Shown here in pieces: positions 41,471 through 51,025 of a stretch of DNA of 64,000 nt. Where the stretch lies: NCBI RefSeq assembly GCF_003268025.1, contig NZ_QLUW01000007.1:124001-188000 (forward strand), in the 5' to 3' direction. Source of the stretch: Paenibacillus montanisoli (lineage in GTDB: Bacteria > Bacillota > Bacilli > Paenibacillales > Paenibacillaceae). The notes below the pieces were generated by a model, which saw nothing but the letters and a program-made list of their open reading frames with translations, did no database searches and was not told where the DNA came from. The stretch's first letter is position 1; each line of letters opens with the position of its first letter. A program made the translations under genes and the position numbers.

Positions 41471-43576
41471 CTAATTCGTCCACCACCGCTTGAGCTGTTT
41501 CCACCAGCCGCGGGATTTTTCCTCGCGCGCGCTGTTTTCCTGCGAAGCCTCCGAGCCGGCGTCACCGTGCAAGCCGCACACCTCAACCGGCTGCGTGCCG
41601 CTCACGAACGATTCCAGCCGCCGGTTCGGGCAGCCTTTTCCGGCGAGCTTGCCGCTGTCCGGATCGACGTAGACGGAGACGACGCCGTCCGGCAGCGGGA
41701 AGATCTTAGGCGGAATGGCGGAAAGCGCCGCTTCCGTATACGAGGCGAAGATCGGCGCAGCGCGGCGGGCCTCAACGGAGGTCAGCTTGCGGCCCTTGTC
41801 GTAGCCGACCCAGACCGCCGTCGCCAGCTCCGGCGTGTAGCCGACCAGCCAGGCATCCGTCGCGGTTGTGCCGGTCTTGCCGGCGACGGGACGCTTGATC
41901 ATCGCGGAGACGCGGTTGCCGGTACCGCCGGTATCGAACACGCTCTCCATGAGGCTTGTCAGCACGTAGGCATGCGCTGCATCCACCACCTGTTCGGAAG
42001 CGGGCTGCGCTTCATACAGCACCTTGCCCTTGCTGTCCTCGATGCGAAGAATCGCGGTAGGCTCCATGCGGACGCCGCCGTTAGCGAACGTGCCGAAGGC
42101 GGAGGCCATCTCGAAGGGGCTGATCGGGAACGTGCCGAGCGCGAGGGACGGCACCGGCTTCATCGGGCTGTCGATGCCGAGCTTGCGGGCCATGCCGATG
42201 ACCTTCTCCGGTCCTACCGTCATAATCGAATTGACCGCATAGATATTATCGGAGCTTGCGATCGCCTGCCGCATATCGATAAAATCGCCTGCGTACTTGC
42301 TGTTGTAATTGCTCGGCGAGTACGTCTTGCGCCCCTCATCGTAGGTGAAGATAGTCGGCGTGCTTTTGAATTGGGATACCGGCGTCAGCACGCCCTCCTG
42401 CAAAGCTGTCAAGTACAGGACCGGCTTGAACGACGATCCGGGCTGGCGCGTTTTGGCAAAGACGCGGTTGTACTGATTGCTCCTATAATCGCGCCCGCCG
42501 ACCATCGCCTTAATGTAGCCGGTACGCGGATCGATGGAGACAAGAGCGGCCTGCTGCTCCGAATCCTCCGGAATGCCCGCGGCGACGGCTTCCTCCGCCG
42601 CGCGCTGCGCATCCGGATCGAGCGTCGTATAGATGCGGATGCCGCCTTCGCTAAGCGTGCGTTCGTCGATGCCGAGCTTATCGACCGCCATGTAGCGTAT
42701 ATAGTCGCGGAAGTAGGGGGCCATGCCCGTCTGCTTGCTCGTACCGAGCGGCACGAAGCTAAGCAGCTCGGCGCCGGCCGCTTCCGCCGCTTCTTGCTGC
42801 AGAATGCCTTGGTTCACCATCGTCTGGAGAATGGTGCGCTGCCGGTCCTTCGCGTTTTTCATATCCATATACGGCGAGTAGTACTTGGGGCCTTTCGGAA
42901 TGCCCGCCAGCATGGCGCTCTCGGCGAGCGTCAGCTCGGAGGCATGCTTGCCGAAGTACAGCTGCGCCGCGGCTTCCGCGCCGTATGCTCCATGACCGTA
43001 GTAGATTTGGTTTAAATACAGCGCCAATATCTCATCCTTGGAATAATGCATTTCCAGCTGTATCGTATACATCGCTTCCTTCAGCTTGCGCGACCAAGTG
43101 CGCTCGTGGGTGAGGTACAGGTTGCGGGCCAGCTGTTGAGTTAACGTGCTCGCCCCCTGCTTGCGCGACATATGCTCTACATTAATAAGCGCCGCACGGG
43201 CCATTCCTCTCATGTCGAAGCCGAGATGGTCATAGAAGCGCTGGTCCTCGATCGCGAGCGTCGCTTCCACGAGATAAGGCGAAATTTGCTTCAGCGGCAC
43301 CGACTGCCGGTTCTCGCCGGCATGAAAGGTATCGATGACATGGCCCTGCGCATCGAGCATCTGCGAGGTTTGACTGATCGCCGAAGCGGGCAGCGCCTGA
43401 ACGCGCAAGTAATAAAGGAAACAAAACGCGGCAATGAACATGAGCAGCAGCGCTGCGCCTGAATAAAGAAGCCATCTCTTGACCCTCGCAAGCAGCGGCA
43501 TCCATTTTTCCAATTGAATAGAAACAGGCAGCCGACGCTTCCTGCCGCCGCTCTGCCCGATTCGAAATTTCATCAT
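41471..43576 (-). CDS. class A penicillin-binding protein (transglycosylase/transpeptidase)
   Basis: 701 residues. Short basic cytoplasmic tail, one membrane span (LLYSGAALLLMFIAAFCFLYYL), GT51 domain with EDQRFYDHLGFD and QGASTLTQQLARNLYL, then a transpeptidase domain with PGSSFKP (active Ser), SDN and KTGTT motifs. It polymerises and cross-links peptidoglycan outside the membrane. Position next to speE-speB corresponds to Bacillus pbpG (PBP2d), a sporulation-linked enzyme; equivalence is inferred from order and size. ATG at 43576 follows AAGGAG at eight bases. C-terminal tail is Cys- and Lys-containing and ends KQLKRWW. Confidence 0.92.
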   Translation of the reverse strand: MMKFRIGQSGGRKRRLPVSIQLEKWMPLLARVKRWLLYSGAALLLMFIAAFCFLYYLRVQALPASAISQTSQMLDAQGHVIDTFHAGENRQSVPLKQISPYLVEATLAIEDQRFYDHLGFDMRGMARAALINVEHMSRKQGASTLTQQLARNLYLTHERTWSRKLKEAMYTIQLEMHYSKDEILALYLNQIYYGHGAYGAEAAAQLYFGKHASELTLAESAMLAGIPKGPKYYSPYMDMKNAKDRQRTILQTMVNQGILQQEAAEAAGAELLSFVPLGTSKQTGMAPYFRDYIRYMAVDKLGIDERTLSEGGIRIYTTLDPDAQRAAEEAVAAGIPEDSEQQAALVSIDPRTGYIKAMVGGRDYRSNQYNRVFAKTRQPGSSFKPVLYLTALQEGVLTPVSQFKSTPTIFTYDEGRKTYSPSNYNSKYAGDFIDMRQAIASSDNIYAVNSIMTVGPEKVIGMARKLGIDSPMKPVPSLALGTFPISPFEMASAFGTFANGGVRMEPTAILRIEDSKGKVLYEAQPASEQVVDAAHAYVLTSLMESVFDTGGTGNRVSAMIKRPVAGKTGTTATDAWLVGYTPELATAVWVGYDKGRKLTSVEARRAAPIFASYTEAALSAIPPKIFPLPDGVVSVYVDPDSGKLAGKGCPNRRLESFVSGTQPVEVCGLHGDAGSEASQENSAREEKSRGWWKQLKRWWTN

Positions 43577-43696
43577 GTGCACGTCTCCTTACCGGAAGAA
43601 AGTCCGCTTTATCCCACTAGTATGGAAAACATTGGGACACCCTATTCAAGGGACGCGCAGCTTAATATGAAATTTTTGTGCCATACTGGCAAAAGG

Positions 43697-43724
43697 TTGC
43701 TTTTTCCCCTCGTTAACTTATAAT
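43697..43724 (+). promoter_or_regulatory. promoter of speE-speB
   Basis: TTGCTT and a consensus TATAAT with 16-base spacing, about 70 bases upstream of the speE start. Confidence 0.65.
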
Positions 43725-43792
43725 ACAGATTGAAACATCGGACCCTATGATCAATAGCACCACTACATACAAAGAAAGCAGGTAACGAAACG

Positions 43793-44620
43793 ATGGAATT
43801 GTGGTACACGGAGAAGCAAACCCCTACTTACGGCATTACGATGAAGGTGAAGGAAACCTACGTCAGCGAGCAAACGGAATTCCAAAAGCTCGATATGATC
43901 GAGACGGAAGAATTCGGCACGATGCTCGTCCTGGACGGCATGGTTATGACTACGGATAAAGACGAGTGGGTTTATCACGAAATGGTAGCTCACCCGGTGC
44001 TGTACACGCACCCAAGCCCTAAGAAGGTATTGGTTGTCGGCGGCGGCGACGGCGGCGTCATCCGCGAAATTTTGAAGCATCCGAACGTGGAAAAAGCGGT
44101 GCTTGTCGATATCGACGGCAAAGTTATCGAATATTCGAAAAAATACCTTCCGCAAATCGCTTGCGGCTTGGACGACCCTCGCGTAGAAGTGATCGTAAAC
44201 GACGGTTTCATGCACATTCACGATCATAAGAACGAATACGACGTTGTAATGGTTGACTCCACGGAGCCGGTCGGTCCCGCGGTTAACCTGTTCACGCGCG
44301 GCTTCTATCAAGGCATCTACGATGCGCTGAAGGAAGACGGCATCTTCGTAGCCCAAACGGACAACCCTTGGTTCACGCCTGACCTGATCGCCAACGTAAA
44401 CCGCGACGTGAAGGAAGTATTCCCGATCGTACGCGTGTTCTGGGCAAACGTACCGACGTACCCAAGCGGTCTGTGGACGTTTACGATGGGCAGCAAAAAG
44501 TACGATCCGCTTGAAGTGGACGAGTCCAGCATCCCTGAAATCGACACCAAATACTACTCCCCGCGTCTGCACAAGGCGGCATTCGTTCTGCCGAAATTTG
44601 TGGAAGACCTGGTTAAGTAA
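43793..44620 (+). CDS. speE: spermidine synthase
   Basis: 275 residues. Transfers an aminopropyl group from decarboxylated S-adenosylmethionine to putrescine. [14 protein letters not shown] binds the cofactor, [17 protein letters not shown] follows with its acidic ligand, and [15 protein letters not shown] carries the catalytic Asp region. Length matches the Bacillus enzyme. The ribosome site AAGCAGGTAACG is moderate. It is followed after 18 bases by speB, so agmatine-derived putrescine and spermidine are made from one transcript. Codon usage in the reading frame is strongly biased to C-ending codons, consistent with good expression. Confidence 0.96.
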   Translation: MELWYTEKQTPTYGITMKVKETYVSEQTEFQKLDMIETEEFGTMLVLDGMVMTTDKDEWVYHEMVAHPVLYTHPSPKKVLVVGGGDGGVIREILKHPNVEKAVLVDIDGKVIEYSKKYLPQIACGLDDPRVEVIVNDGFMHIHDHKNEYDVVMVDSTEPVGPAVNLFTRGFYQGIYDALKEDGIFVAQTDNPWFTPDLIANVNRDVKEVFPIVRVFWANVPTYPSGLWTFTMGSKKYDPLEVDESSIPEIDTKYYSPRLHKAAFVLPKFVEDLVK

Positions 44621-44638
44621 GAGGAGACGACCGCTGCC

Positions 44639-45508
44639 ATGAAACTTGATCAAAAATATTCCGGCAATGTATTCATTCTAAGCTCGGATGACTATAACGC
44701 ATCCAAGGCCGTCATATACGGCATGCCGATGGACTTTACCGTATCGTTCCGCCCAGGCTCCCGTTTCGGCCCTCCGCGCATCCGCGAGGTGTCGATCGGC
44801 CTGGAGGAGTACAGTCCGTACCTGGACCGCAGCCTGGAGGACATCGAATATTTCGACGCCGGCGATTTGCTGCTTCCGTTCGGAAACGCGGCGCGCTCGC
44901 TCGACATCATTGGCGAGTTCGTGGCAGGCGTGCTGGAAGACGGGAAGATGCCTATCGGCCTAGGCGGCGAGCATCTGTGCTCTTGGCCGATTTTCCAAGA
45001 GGTATATAAGAAATATCCGGACATGGCAATCATTCACTTCGATGCCCATGCCGACCTGCGCGAGCAGTACGAAGGCGAGCCGCTTTCGCACTCCACGCCG
45101 CTGCGCAAAGCAGCCGGTCTCATCGGCGGCAAGAACATTTACCAATTCGGTATCCGTTCCGGCTCCCGCGAAGAGTGGCAGTTTGCGCGCGAGAACATCA
45201 ATTTCTACCCGTTCGAGGTGCTCGAGCCTCTGAAGGAAATACTGCCTGAGCTGAAGGGCCGCCCTGTCTATCTGACGATCGACATCGACGTGCTCGATCC
45301 ATCCGCGGCACCGGGTACAGGCACGGCGGAAGCCGGCGGCATCACGTCGAAAGAACTGATCGACGCGGTTCATGCCATTGCCAATGCCGGCATCGACATT
45401 GTCGGCTGCGACCTCGTAGAGGTTGCGCCTGCATATGACCCGACCGAGCAAACGCAGATCGTCGCGGCGAAAGTCATCCGCGAAATGCTGCTCGGCTTCA
45501 TTAAGTAA
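44639..45508 (+). CDS. speB: agmatinase
   Basis: 289 residues. Hydrolyses agmatine to putrescine and urea with a binuclear Mn centre. Ligand motifs GGEHLCSW, HFDAHADLR and TIDIDVLDPSAAPGTGTAEAGG are complete. AGGAGACGA ribosome site directly behind speE. With no arginine decarboxylase gene in the window, agmatine must be supplied elsewhere. Followed by a strong terminator. Confidence 0.96.
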   Translation: MKLDQKYSGNVFILSSDDYNASKAVIYGMPMDFTVSFRPGSRFGPPRIREVSIGLEEYSPYLDRSLEDIEYFDAGDLLLPFGNAARSLDIIGEFVAGVLEDGKMPIGLGGEHLCSWPIFQEVYKKYPDMAIIHFDAHADLREQYEGEPLSHSTPLRKAAGLIGGKNIYQFGIRSGSREEWQFARENINFYPFEVLEPLKEILPELKGRPVYLTIDIDVLDPSAAPGTGTAEAGGITSKELIDAVHAIANAGIDIVGCDLVEVAPAYDPTEQTQIVAAKVIREMLLGFIK

Positions 45509-45515
45509 ACAGGCG

Positions 45516-45545
45516 GGACGGAAGCATGGCTTCCGTCCTTTTTTC
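45516..45545 (+). terminator. intrinsic terminator of speE-speB
   Basis: Perfect 10-bp stem GGACGGAAGC / GCTTCCGTCC with a 3-base loop and six T. The remaining 45546-45661 shows no ORF. Confidence 0.93.
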
Positions 45546-45661
45546 TTTGAAAATCAGGCTTTTTCTATTTCGCGGTCAAGTTTCGGAGCGCATGGCGCCG
45601 CTATAAAATAGAAATAAGCAGCCCCAGTTAGCGTGCTTCCTGCGTCATGGCCGCTTAGCGC

Positions 45662-45690
45662 TTGAAATTTTGGTCATAATGAAGAATAGT
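45662..45690 (+). promoter_or_regulatory. promoter of the small conserved gene
   Basis: TTGAAA and AATAGT with a 17-base spacer, followed by AAAGGGGGCGAG as ribosome site of the gene at 45725. Confidence 0.5.
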
Positions 45691-45724
45691 AGCATGCTAA
45701 CGATAAAAGGGGGCGAGCGGAATC

Positions 45725-45976
45725 ATGAGCTTAATGCCAATTCACGAACGGCTCGCGGAGCTGTGGACCATACGCAGCAAACGGGCGCTTTCGGCGGAGG
45801 AGCTGGCGGATTTCGAGCACTGCCTGGCGGTGAACGCGATGATCTGCCGGCAAGTGGCCAATTTGTACAATTTGTCGCTGCTGGCGTCAATGACCGGCGA
45901 CACGGAGTGGCAGCACGACATTTGCCGCAAAATCGAACGGCTGACCGGCACGCCGCCGGCATCCACGCAGCTGTAG
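45725..45976 (+). CDS. small conserved helical protein of unknown function
   Basis: 83 residues with a good ribosome site (AAAGGGGGCGAG). Three predicted helices: IHERLAELWTIRSKR, SAEELADFEHCLAVNAMICRQVANLYNLSLLASM and TEWQHDICRKIERL. Two Cys and paired His/Trp positions are noticeable. It resembles short all-helical proteins that recur in Paenibacillus genomes and phages, but I cannot name the family securely. No signal peptide. Lies between speB and the DNA glycosylase and is probably read with the latter. Confidence 0.7.
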   Translation: MSLMPIHERLAELWTIRSKRALSAEELADFEHCLAVNAMICRQVANLYNLSLLASMTGDTEWQHDICRKIERLTGTPPASTQL

Positions 45977-46034
45977 CGATGCTTGTAAAAACCGTCTCTT
46001 CAGGTTACTTAAGAAGGAGAGGAGGGATTGCGGG

Positions 46035-46553
46035 ATGAGGGTACATTCGTTTCCGCCGGAGGTCGGCCCGCATGCGCGGGTGCTTGTTCTAGGCAGCATG
46101 CCGGGGGCGGCCTCGCTTGCGATGCAAAAGTATTATGGGAATGCGCGCAATCATTTTTGGCGGGTGATCTACGGGCTTTTCGGCCTTTCCCCGGACGAGG
46201 ATTATGAGGCCCGGCTCGCGTTTGCGAAGGAGCGCGGCATTGCTCTGTGGGATACAATTGCGTCCTGCCAGCGCGAGGGCAGCCTCGATGCCAACATCCG
46301 CGAGGAGCTGCCCAACGATATTCCCGGCCTCTTGGAGGAGCATCCGGGCATCCGCTGCATCGCGTGCAACGGAACCAAGTCGCACGATTCGTTCCGGAAG
46401 TCTTTTGGAAGCCTGCCCGAGCAGAACGGACTCACGCTGCTGAAGCTGCCGTCCACCAGCCCGATTCCGACACCGGCCATGCGGACGACCGAAGACCGCA
46501 TCGAAGCTTGGCGCATTTTGCTGCCATACTTGAATCCGCTGGAAACTACATAG
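46035..46553 (+). CDS. DNA-deoxyinosine (hypoxanthine) glycosylase, UDG family 6
   Basis: 172 residues. VLVLGSMPGAASLAMQKYYGNARNHFWRV is the family 6 (HDG) motif, where the Asn in YYGNxRNHFW takes the catalytic role, and LPSTSPIPTPAM is the later motif. The enzyme removes hypoxanthine from deaminated adenine in DNA and starts base-excision repair. Start follows AGGAGAGGAGG. Relatives vary in uracil activity, so the exact lesion is inferred from family. Confidence 0.88.
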   Translation: MRVHSFPPEVGPHARVLVLGSMPGAASLAMQKYYGNARNHFWRVIYGLFGLSPDEDYEARLAFAKERGIALWDTIASCQREGSLDANIREELPNDIPGLLEEHPGIRCIACNGTKSHDSFRKSFGSLPEQNGLTLLKLPSTSPIPTPAMRTTEDRIEAWRILLPYLNPLETT

Positions 46554-46574
46554 CGTTAGCCCCGAGAAAGAGGC

Positions 46575-46602
46575 TTGCATTTTTCGCGAGGTTGCATATA
46601 AT
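46575..46602 (+). promoter_or_regulatory. promoter of the T-box / argS transcript
   Basis: TTGCAT and consensus TATAAT with a 16-base spacer, some 30 bases ahead of the first T-box helix. Confidence 0.7.
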
Positions 46603-46636
46603 AGGGGAAATACAGCATAACGCAACATGCGATGAA

Positions 46637-46936
46637 CGGGACAGTACCTTGCAGATCGTTGCTAGCAGCGAGCCGGGTTGGATGAATGCTGCGCGGCCTA
46701 TTGGCCTCGCAACCAATCATCCTTGGTGGAAGCCGGTGCAGCGGCGCAAGCGAAGCGGACCCGGGAGTAGATGCATTGAACTGCGGGCGGCGCCTGCACG
46801 TAGATGGATCCGGTTCACGCCGTTATCGTGCTTGAGAGGCTTTCGATCCTGCAGCTTATTCGCGCAGGCATGGAAAGACCAGAAGAGTGGTACCGCGGAA
46901 ATTTGACCTCCGTCTCTTTACTAGAGACGGGGGTTT
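46637..46936 (+). promoter_or_regulatory. T-box riboswitch controlling arginyl-tRNA synthetase
   Basis: Stem I starts with CGGG then the AGTA bulge (46643-46646) and CTTGC pairing to GCAAG (46746-46750); GAA at 46752 completes the loop E motif, and AGCGAGCCGGG with GGTGGAAGCCGG forms the apical region. The conserved T-box TGGTACCGCGG lies at 46888-46898. A terminator stem ACCTCCGTCTCT / AGAGACGGGGGT with TTTT ends at 46936. Uncharged tRNA would stabilise the antiterminator and allow read-through. The codon directly after GAA reads GCG, while CGG (Arg) is offset by one base. Confidence 0.93.
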
Positions 46937-46980
46937 TATTGTTTTCAGGCCGAAAACCACGTTCGGGGAGGATGATCAAG

Positions 46981-48720
46981 ATGAATCTGTTGTTGCAGTG
47001 GGCTGCCGTGCAGCTGCAGCCTTACTTGTCGGCGGCGATGACGCACGACGAGATCGCCCAGGTGCTGGAGCTTCCGCCAAATCCGGAGCTTGGCGATGCC
47101 GCCTTTCCTTGCTTTTCGCTGTCGCGTCAATGGAAACGCTCGCCCGTCGATATCGCGGCCGAGCTTGCGGAGCATATCGGAGCCGGAGGGCCTTCGAATG
47201 TCCGTGCGGCGGCGAATGGCCCGTACTTGAACCTCTTTTTCGAGAGGGAAGAATGGGCGCCTAAGCTGCTCGCGCCGCTTTTGCTGGCCGAATTCGGCCA
47301 ATCGCAGGCCGGTGCCGGGCAACGGGTCATCATCGATATGTCTTCTCCTAACATCGCGAAGCCCTTCGGCGTCGGGCATTTGCGCTCCACGATGATCGGC
47401 AATGCGCTTGCGCAGCTGTACCGCGCATCCGGCTATGAGGTCGTCACGGTCAACCATATCGGCGACTGGGGGACGCAGTTCGGCAAGCTGTTGGAGGCTT
47501 ATACCCGCTGGGGAGATGAAGCCAAGCTGAAGGAAGAGCCGATTCGCGAGAGCCTGCGCCTTTATGTGAAGTTTCACGAAGAGGCCGAAAGCGACCCTTC
47601 TTTGGAAGACAAGGCGCGGCATTGGTTCTGGAAGCTGGAAAACGGGGACGAGGAAGCGTATAAATTGTGGCGCCATTTTGTGTCCTTCAGCATGGAGGAG
47701 TTTGACCGCGTGTATGCGCGTCTTGGCGTGCAGTTCGATCATACGCTTGGCGAAAGCTTCTACAATGACAAGATGGCTGCCGTCGTATCGAGGCTGCAGG
47801 AGCTGCGGCTGCTCGAAGAGAGCGACGGCGCGCAGGTTGTCCGCTTGGAAGAGGAGGGGTTGCCGCCTTGCCTCATTCTGAAATCGGACGGCACGACGAT
47901 TTACCCTACGCGCGACTTGGCGACGGCGCTCTACCGAAAGAACGAGATGGGCGGGGATCTGTTGCTCTATGTGGTCGGCGCGGAGCAGAAGCTGCATTTT
48001 CAGCAGGTGTTTGCCGTCCTGAAGCGTATGGGCGAGGAAGTCGCGGACGAATGTCTCCATCTTCCCTTCGGACTGATGAAATTCGGCGGGCGCAAAATGT
48101 CGACGCGCAAGGGCCAGGTCATCTTCCTCGACGAAGTGCTGGACGAAGCGGTCTCGAAGGCCGCGGCGATCATCGCCGAGAAAAACCCCGATCTGGCCGA
48201 TGCGCAGGATACGGCGGAGGCTGTCGGCATCGGCGCGATCGTCTTCGGCGATTTGCTTCATCACCGGATGCTGGAGATCGATTTCTCGCTGGATGATGCG
48301 CTTCGCTTCGAAGGGGAGACCGGGCCATACGTGCAGTATACGGCGGCGAGAGCGTTCAAGCTGCTCGATAAGGGCGGGCTGACGCTGGCGGATGCGGAGG
48401 CGCGCAGCTTATCCGGCGCTGTCACCGAGAGCGGCGGGTTGGGTCGCCATCTTGCCGGCGCCGCGGCATGGGAATGCCTGAAGCTGCTTGCCGCGTATCC
48501 CGAGTCGATTGCAAACGCCCTCCGTCAGAACGAGCCGGCCGTTGTCGCGCGGTTCCTATTGGATGCCGCCAAGCGCTTCAATCGGTTCTATCATCAGGAG
48601 CGCATTTTGACCGAGAACCGGGAGGAGACGGAAGCCAGGCTGCTGCTGGCAGCTGCGGTCGCCGGCGTACTCCGCTCGGGGCTTGCGCTGCTGGGGCTGC
48701 GGACACCGGAACAGATATGA
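46981..48720 (+). CDS. argS: arginyl-tRNA synthetase, T-box-regulated copy
   Basis: 579 residues, full length. Charges tRNA-Arg. N-terminal additional domain, HIGH-type motif GVGHLRST near 135, IGDWGTQFG and the editing-free catalytic core, KMSKS-like MSTRKG near 375, and a C-terminal anticodon-binding helical domain. ATG at 46981 lies nine bases after GGGGAGG; an ATG at 46972 is too close. This copy differs strongly from the second argS at 49316 (different HIGH context, MSTRKG instead of MSKRTGK), so they are not a recent duplication. Controlled by the T-box leader. Confidence 0.95.
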   Translation: MNLLLQWAAVQLQPYLSAAMTHDEIAQVLELPPNPELGDAAFPCFSLSRQWKRSPVDIAAELAEHIGAGGPSNVRAAANGPYLNLFFEREEWAPKLLAPLLLAEFGQSQAGAGQRVIIDMSSPNIAKPFGVGHLRSTMIGNALAQLYRASGYEVVTVNHIGDWGTQFGKLLEAYTRWGDEAKLKEEPIRESLRLYVKFHEEAESDPSLEDKARHWFWKLENGDEEAYKLWRHFVSFSMEEFDRVYARLGVQFDHTLGESFYNDKMAAVVSRLQELRLLEESDGAQVVRLEEEGLPPCLILKSDGTTIYPTRDLATALYRKNEMGGDLLLYVVGAEQKLHFQQVFAVLKRMGEEVADECLHLPFGLMKFGGRKMSTRKGQVIFLDEVLDEAVSKAAAIIAEKNPDLADAQDTAEAVGIGAIVFGDLLHHRMLEIDFSLDDALRFEGETGPYVQYTAARAFKLLDKGGLTLADAEARSLSGAVTESGGLGRHLAGAAAWECLKLLAAYPESIANALRQNEPAVVARFLLDAAKRFNRFYHQERILTENREETEARLLLAAAVAGVLRSGLALLGLRTPEQI

Positions 48721-48727
48721 CGAGACA

Positions 48728-48756
48728 TTGAAATTGATGATGCTCCTGTATATAGT
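48728..48756 (+). promoter_or_regulatory. promoter of ywiB-argS
   Basis: TTGAAA and TATAGT with a 17-base spacer, 40 bases upstream of the ywiB start. Confidence 0.75.
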
Positions 48757-48795
48757 GGGGACAGTAGCATATAAGGCGACGGGAGACCGCAGATT

Positions 48796-49254
48796 ATGAC
48801 AGATAGAGCGATTGTCACGATTTCGCTGCGAAGCGATATCGACGGGGAAGTGGAAGAGAACGTATTTCAGGGCGAGTGGTTCCGCAAAGGCGGAACCGTC
48901 TTCATCCTGTATCAAGAAGACGGAGAAGGCGGCGGATCGGTGCGTACGATGATCCGTTGGCGCGACGGCGAGCTGAGCGTGACGCGCCGGGGCGACGTGG
49001 AGTCGCAGCAGAAGTTCTCGGCGGGGGCCAGACATACCGGCCATTATGAATCGGAGCACGCGTCCTTTCATCTGGAGACGGATACGAGGCTGCTTATCGT
49101 GCAATTCGGCGATCTGGCGAAGGCCGGCCCGAGCGAAGAGCAATTGAGGCCGGAGCTTCCGATGCTGCTTATCTGGCATTACCGGCTGCTCGTGAACGAT
49201 GAGCCGACCGGCGAGTTTATTATTCGGCTGCAAGCAGAAGAGCTGCTGACATAG
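48796..49254 (+). CDS. ywiB: YwiB-family (DUF1934) protein
   Basis: 152 residues. Beta-rich calycin-like fold: alternating strands IVTISLRS, GTVFILYQE, VRTMIRWRDGELSVTRRGDV, KLVL-type and LLIWHYRLLVNDEPTGEFIIRLQ. The family is unstudied but sits next to argS in Bacillus as here. No signal peptide. 61 bases before the second argS; shared transcription is likely. Confidence 0.85.
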   Translation: MTDRAIVTISLRSDIDGEVEENVFQGEWFRKGGTVFILYQEDGEGGGSVRTMIRWRDGELSVTRRGDVESQQKFSAGARHTGHYESEHASFHLETDTRLLIVQFGDLAKAGPSEEQLRPELPMLLIWHYRLLVNDEPTGEFIIRLQAEELLT

Positions 49255-49315
49255 TAGAAGGGCAAAGCAATCAAGAGAAGAAAGATTAGACCATCAGGGG
49301 GATTGAAGGATTTCT

Positions 49316-50995
49316 ATGAAAACGAATGTTATCGTACAGCTTCATGAGCAGGTGAAAGAAGCGATCGCGGATGCGGTCGTAGCAGCTGGGCTTGCGGCCC
49401 GCGAAGAGCTTCCGGTGTTCGTGCTGGAAGTGCCGAAGGAGAAAGCGCATGGCGATCTCGCGACGAATGCGGCGATGCAGCTGACGAAGCTTGCGAAGAA
49501 GAACCCGCGCCAAATCGCCGAAGCGATTATCGCGAACCTCGATACGAAGAAAGCGTCCATTCAAAGCGCGGAAATCGCAGGCCCGGGCTTCATTAACTTC
49601 CGAATGGACCGCAGCTACTTGTATCCGGTCATCGGCCAGGCGCTGGAGCAGGGCGCTGATTACGGCCGCGTCGATCAAGGCGCAGGCGCCCGCGTACAAG
49701 TGGAGTTTGTCAGCGCGAACCCGACGGGCAGCCTGCACTTGGGCCATGCCCGCGGCGCCGCCGTCGGCGATGCGCTGTGCAAGTTGCTTGATTTTGCCGG
49801 CTACGGCGTCACGAGAGAGTACTATATCAACGACGCCGGCAACCAAGTGGCGAATCTCGCTCTTTCCATCGAAGCGCGTTACAAGCAAGCGCTCGGCCAG
49901 GATGCGGCGATGCCGGAGGACGGCTACCACGGCGAAGATATTATTGGCTTTGCGAAGGAGCTCGCGGCTTCCGAAGGCGACCGCCTGTTGTCGCTGACGG
50001 ACGAAGAGCGTTTCACGTTCTTCCGCGATTACGGCTTGGAGCGGGAGCTGAACAAGATCAAGCGCGACCTCGGCGATTTCCGCGTTGAATTCGACGTTTG
50101 GTACAGCGAGACCTCGCTCTATAAGACGGGCCAAGTCGAGCAGGCGCTTGCGGCACTGCGCGAACGCGGCCAAGTCTATGAAGAAGAGGGCGCAACTTGG
50201 CTGAACACGATGGCGTACGGCGATGACAAGAACCGCGTTCTCGTGAAGAATGACGGCTCGTACACTTATTTGACGCCGGACATCGCCTACCACCGCGATA
50301 AATACGGACGCGGCTTCGACAAAATGATCAACATCTGGGGCGCCGACCACCACGGCTACATCCCGCGCGTGAAAGCGGCGATGGAGGCGCTCGGCAACGA
50401 TCCGCAGAAGCTCGTCGTCCTGATCGCGCAGATGGTGTCCCTGTTCCAGAACGGCGAGAAGGTCAAGATGTCCAAACGGACCGGCAAAGCCGTGACGATG
50501 GAGGACCTTATGGAGGAAGTCGGCATCGACGCGATCCGCTATTTCTTCACGATGCGCAGCATGGACTCCCATCTTGATTTCGACATGGACCTGGCGATTT
50601 CGACATCGAACGAAAACCCGGTCTTCTACGTCCAATACGCGCATGCCCGGATCTGCAGCATTTTCCGCCAGGCGGAGGAGCAAGGCATCGCCATCCTGCC
50701 GCTTGCGGAGGTGGATCTCAGCCAGCTGTCGACCGAGCATGAATTCGACCTGCTTCGCAAAATCGGCGAGCTGCCGCAGGAAATCGCCGAAGCAGCCGCT
50801 CAATATGCGCCGCATCGCCTGATCCGTTATGTCTACGAACTGGCGGCGCTGTTCCATAGCTACTATCGTGCCGACCGCGTCATCACCGAAAACGCGGCTC
50901 AAACGCAGGCGCGTTTCGCGCTTCTCGGCGCCGCTCGGACCGCGATCGCGAACGTACTGAGTCTCGTCGGCGTTTCCGCGCCGGAGCGCATGTAG
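49316..50995 (+). CDS. argS: arginyl-tRNA synthetase, syntenic copy
   Basis: 559 residues, the Bacillus-type ArgRS in its usual place after ywi[21 protein letters not shown] (HIGH motif) near 130, [19 protein letters not shown] and [10 protein letters not shown] near 380 are the catalytic motifs; the C-terminus has the anticodon-binding helices ending in SVSAPERM-type residues. Ribosome site GGGGGATTGAAGG. No T-box in the 61-base leader. Second complete synthetase for the same amino acid within 5 kb; which one is essential cannot be told from sequence. Confidence 0.96.
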   Translation: MKTNVIVQLHEQVKEAIADAVVAAGLAAREELPVFVLEVPKEKAHGDLATNAAMQLTKLAKKNPRQIAEAIIANLDTKKASIQSAEIAGPGFINFRMDRSYLYPVIGQALEQGADYGRVDQGAGARVQVEFVSANPTGSLHLGHARGAAVGDALCKLLDFAGYGVTREYYINDAGNQVANLALSIEARYKQALGQDAAMPEDGYHGEDIIGFAKELAASEGDRLLSLTDEERFTFFRDYGLERELNKIKRDLGDFRVEFDVWYSETSLYKTGQVEQALAALRERGQVYEEEGATWLNTMAYGDDKNRVLVKNDGSYTYLTPDIAYHRDKYGRGFDKMINIWGADHHGYIPRVKAAMEALGNDPQKLVVLIAQMVSLFQNGEKVKMSKRTGKAVTMEDLMEEVGIDAIRYFFTMRSMDSHLDFDMDLAISTSNENPVFYVQYAHARICSIFRQAEEQGIAILPLAEVDLSQLSTEHEFDLLRKIGELPQEIAEAAAQYAPHRLIRYVYELAALFHSYYRADRVITENAAQTQARFALLGAARTAIANVLSLVGVSAPERM

Positions 50996-51025
50996 TTCGT
51001 CTCCGCGCCGCACAACACAATAAAT

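Noticed and set aside
41567-43015. 482-residue ORF antisense to the PBP gene
   Set aside because: Shadow of the PBP frame; His/Arg/Asp-rich composition typical of antisense translation.
49286-51013. 575-residue ORF antisense to argS
   Set aside because: It is the mirror of a codon-biased gene; no ribosome site, no recognisable domain, and argS on the other strand is certain.
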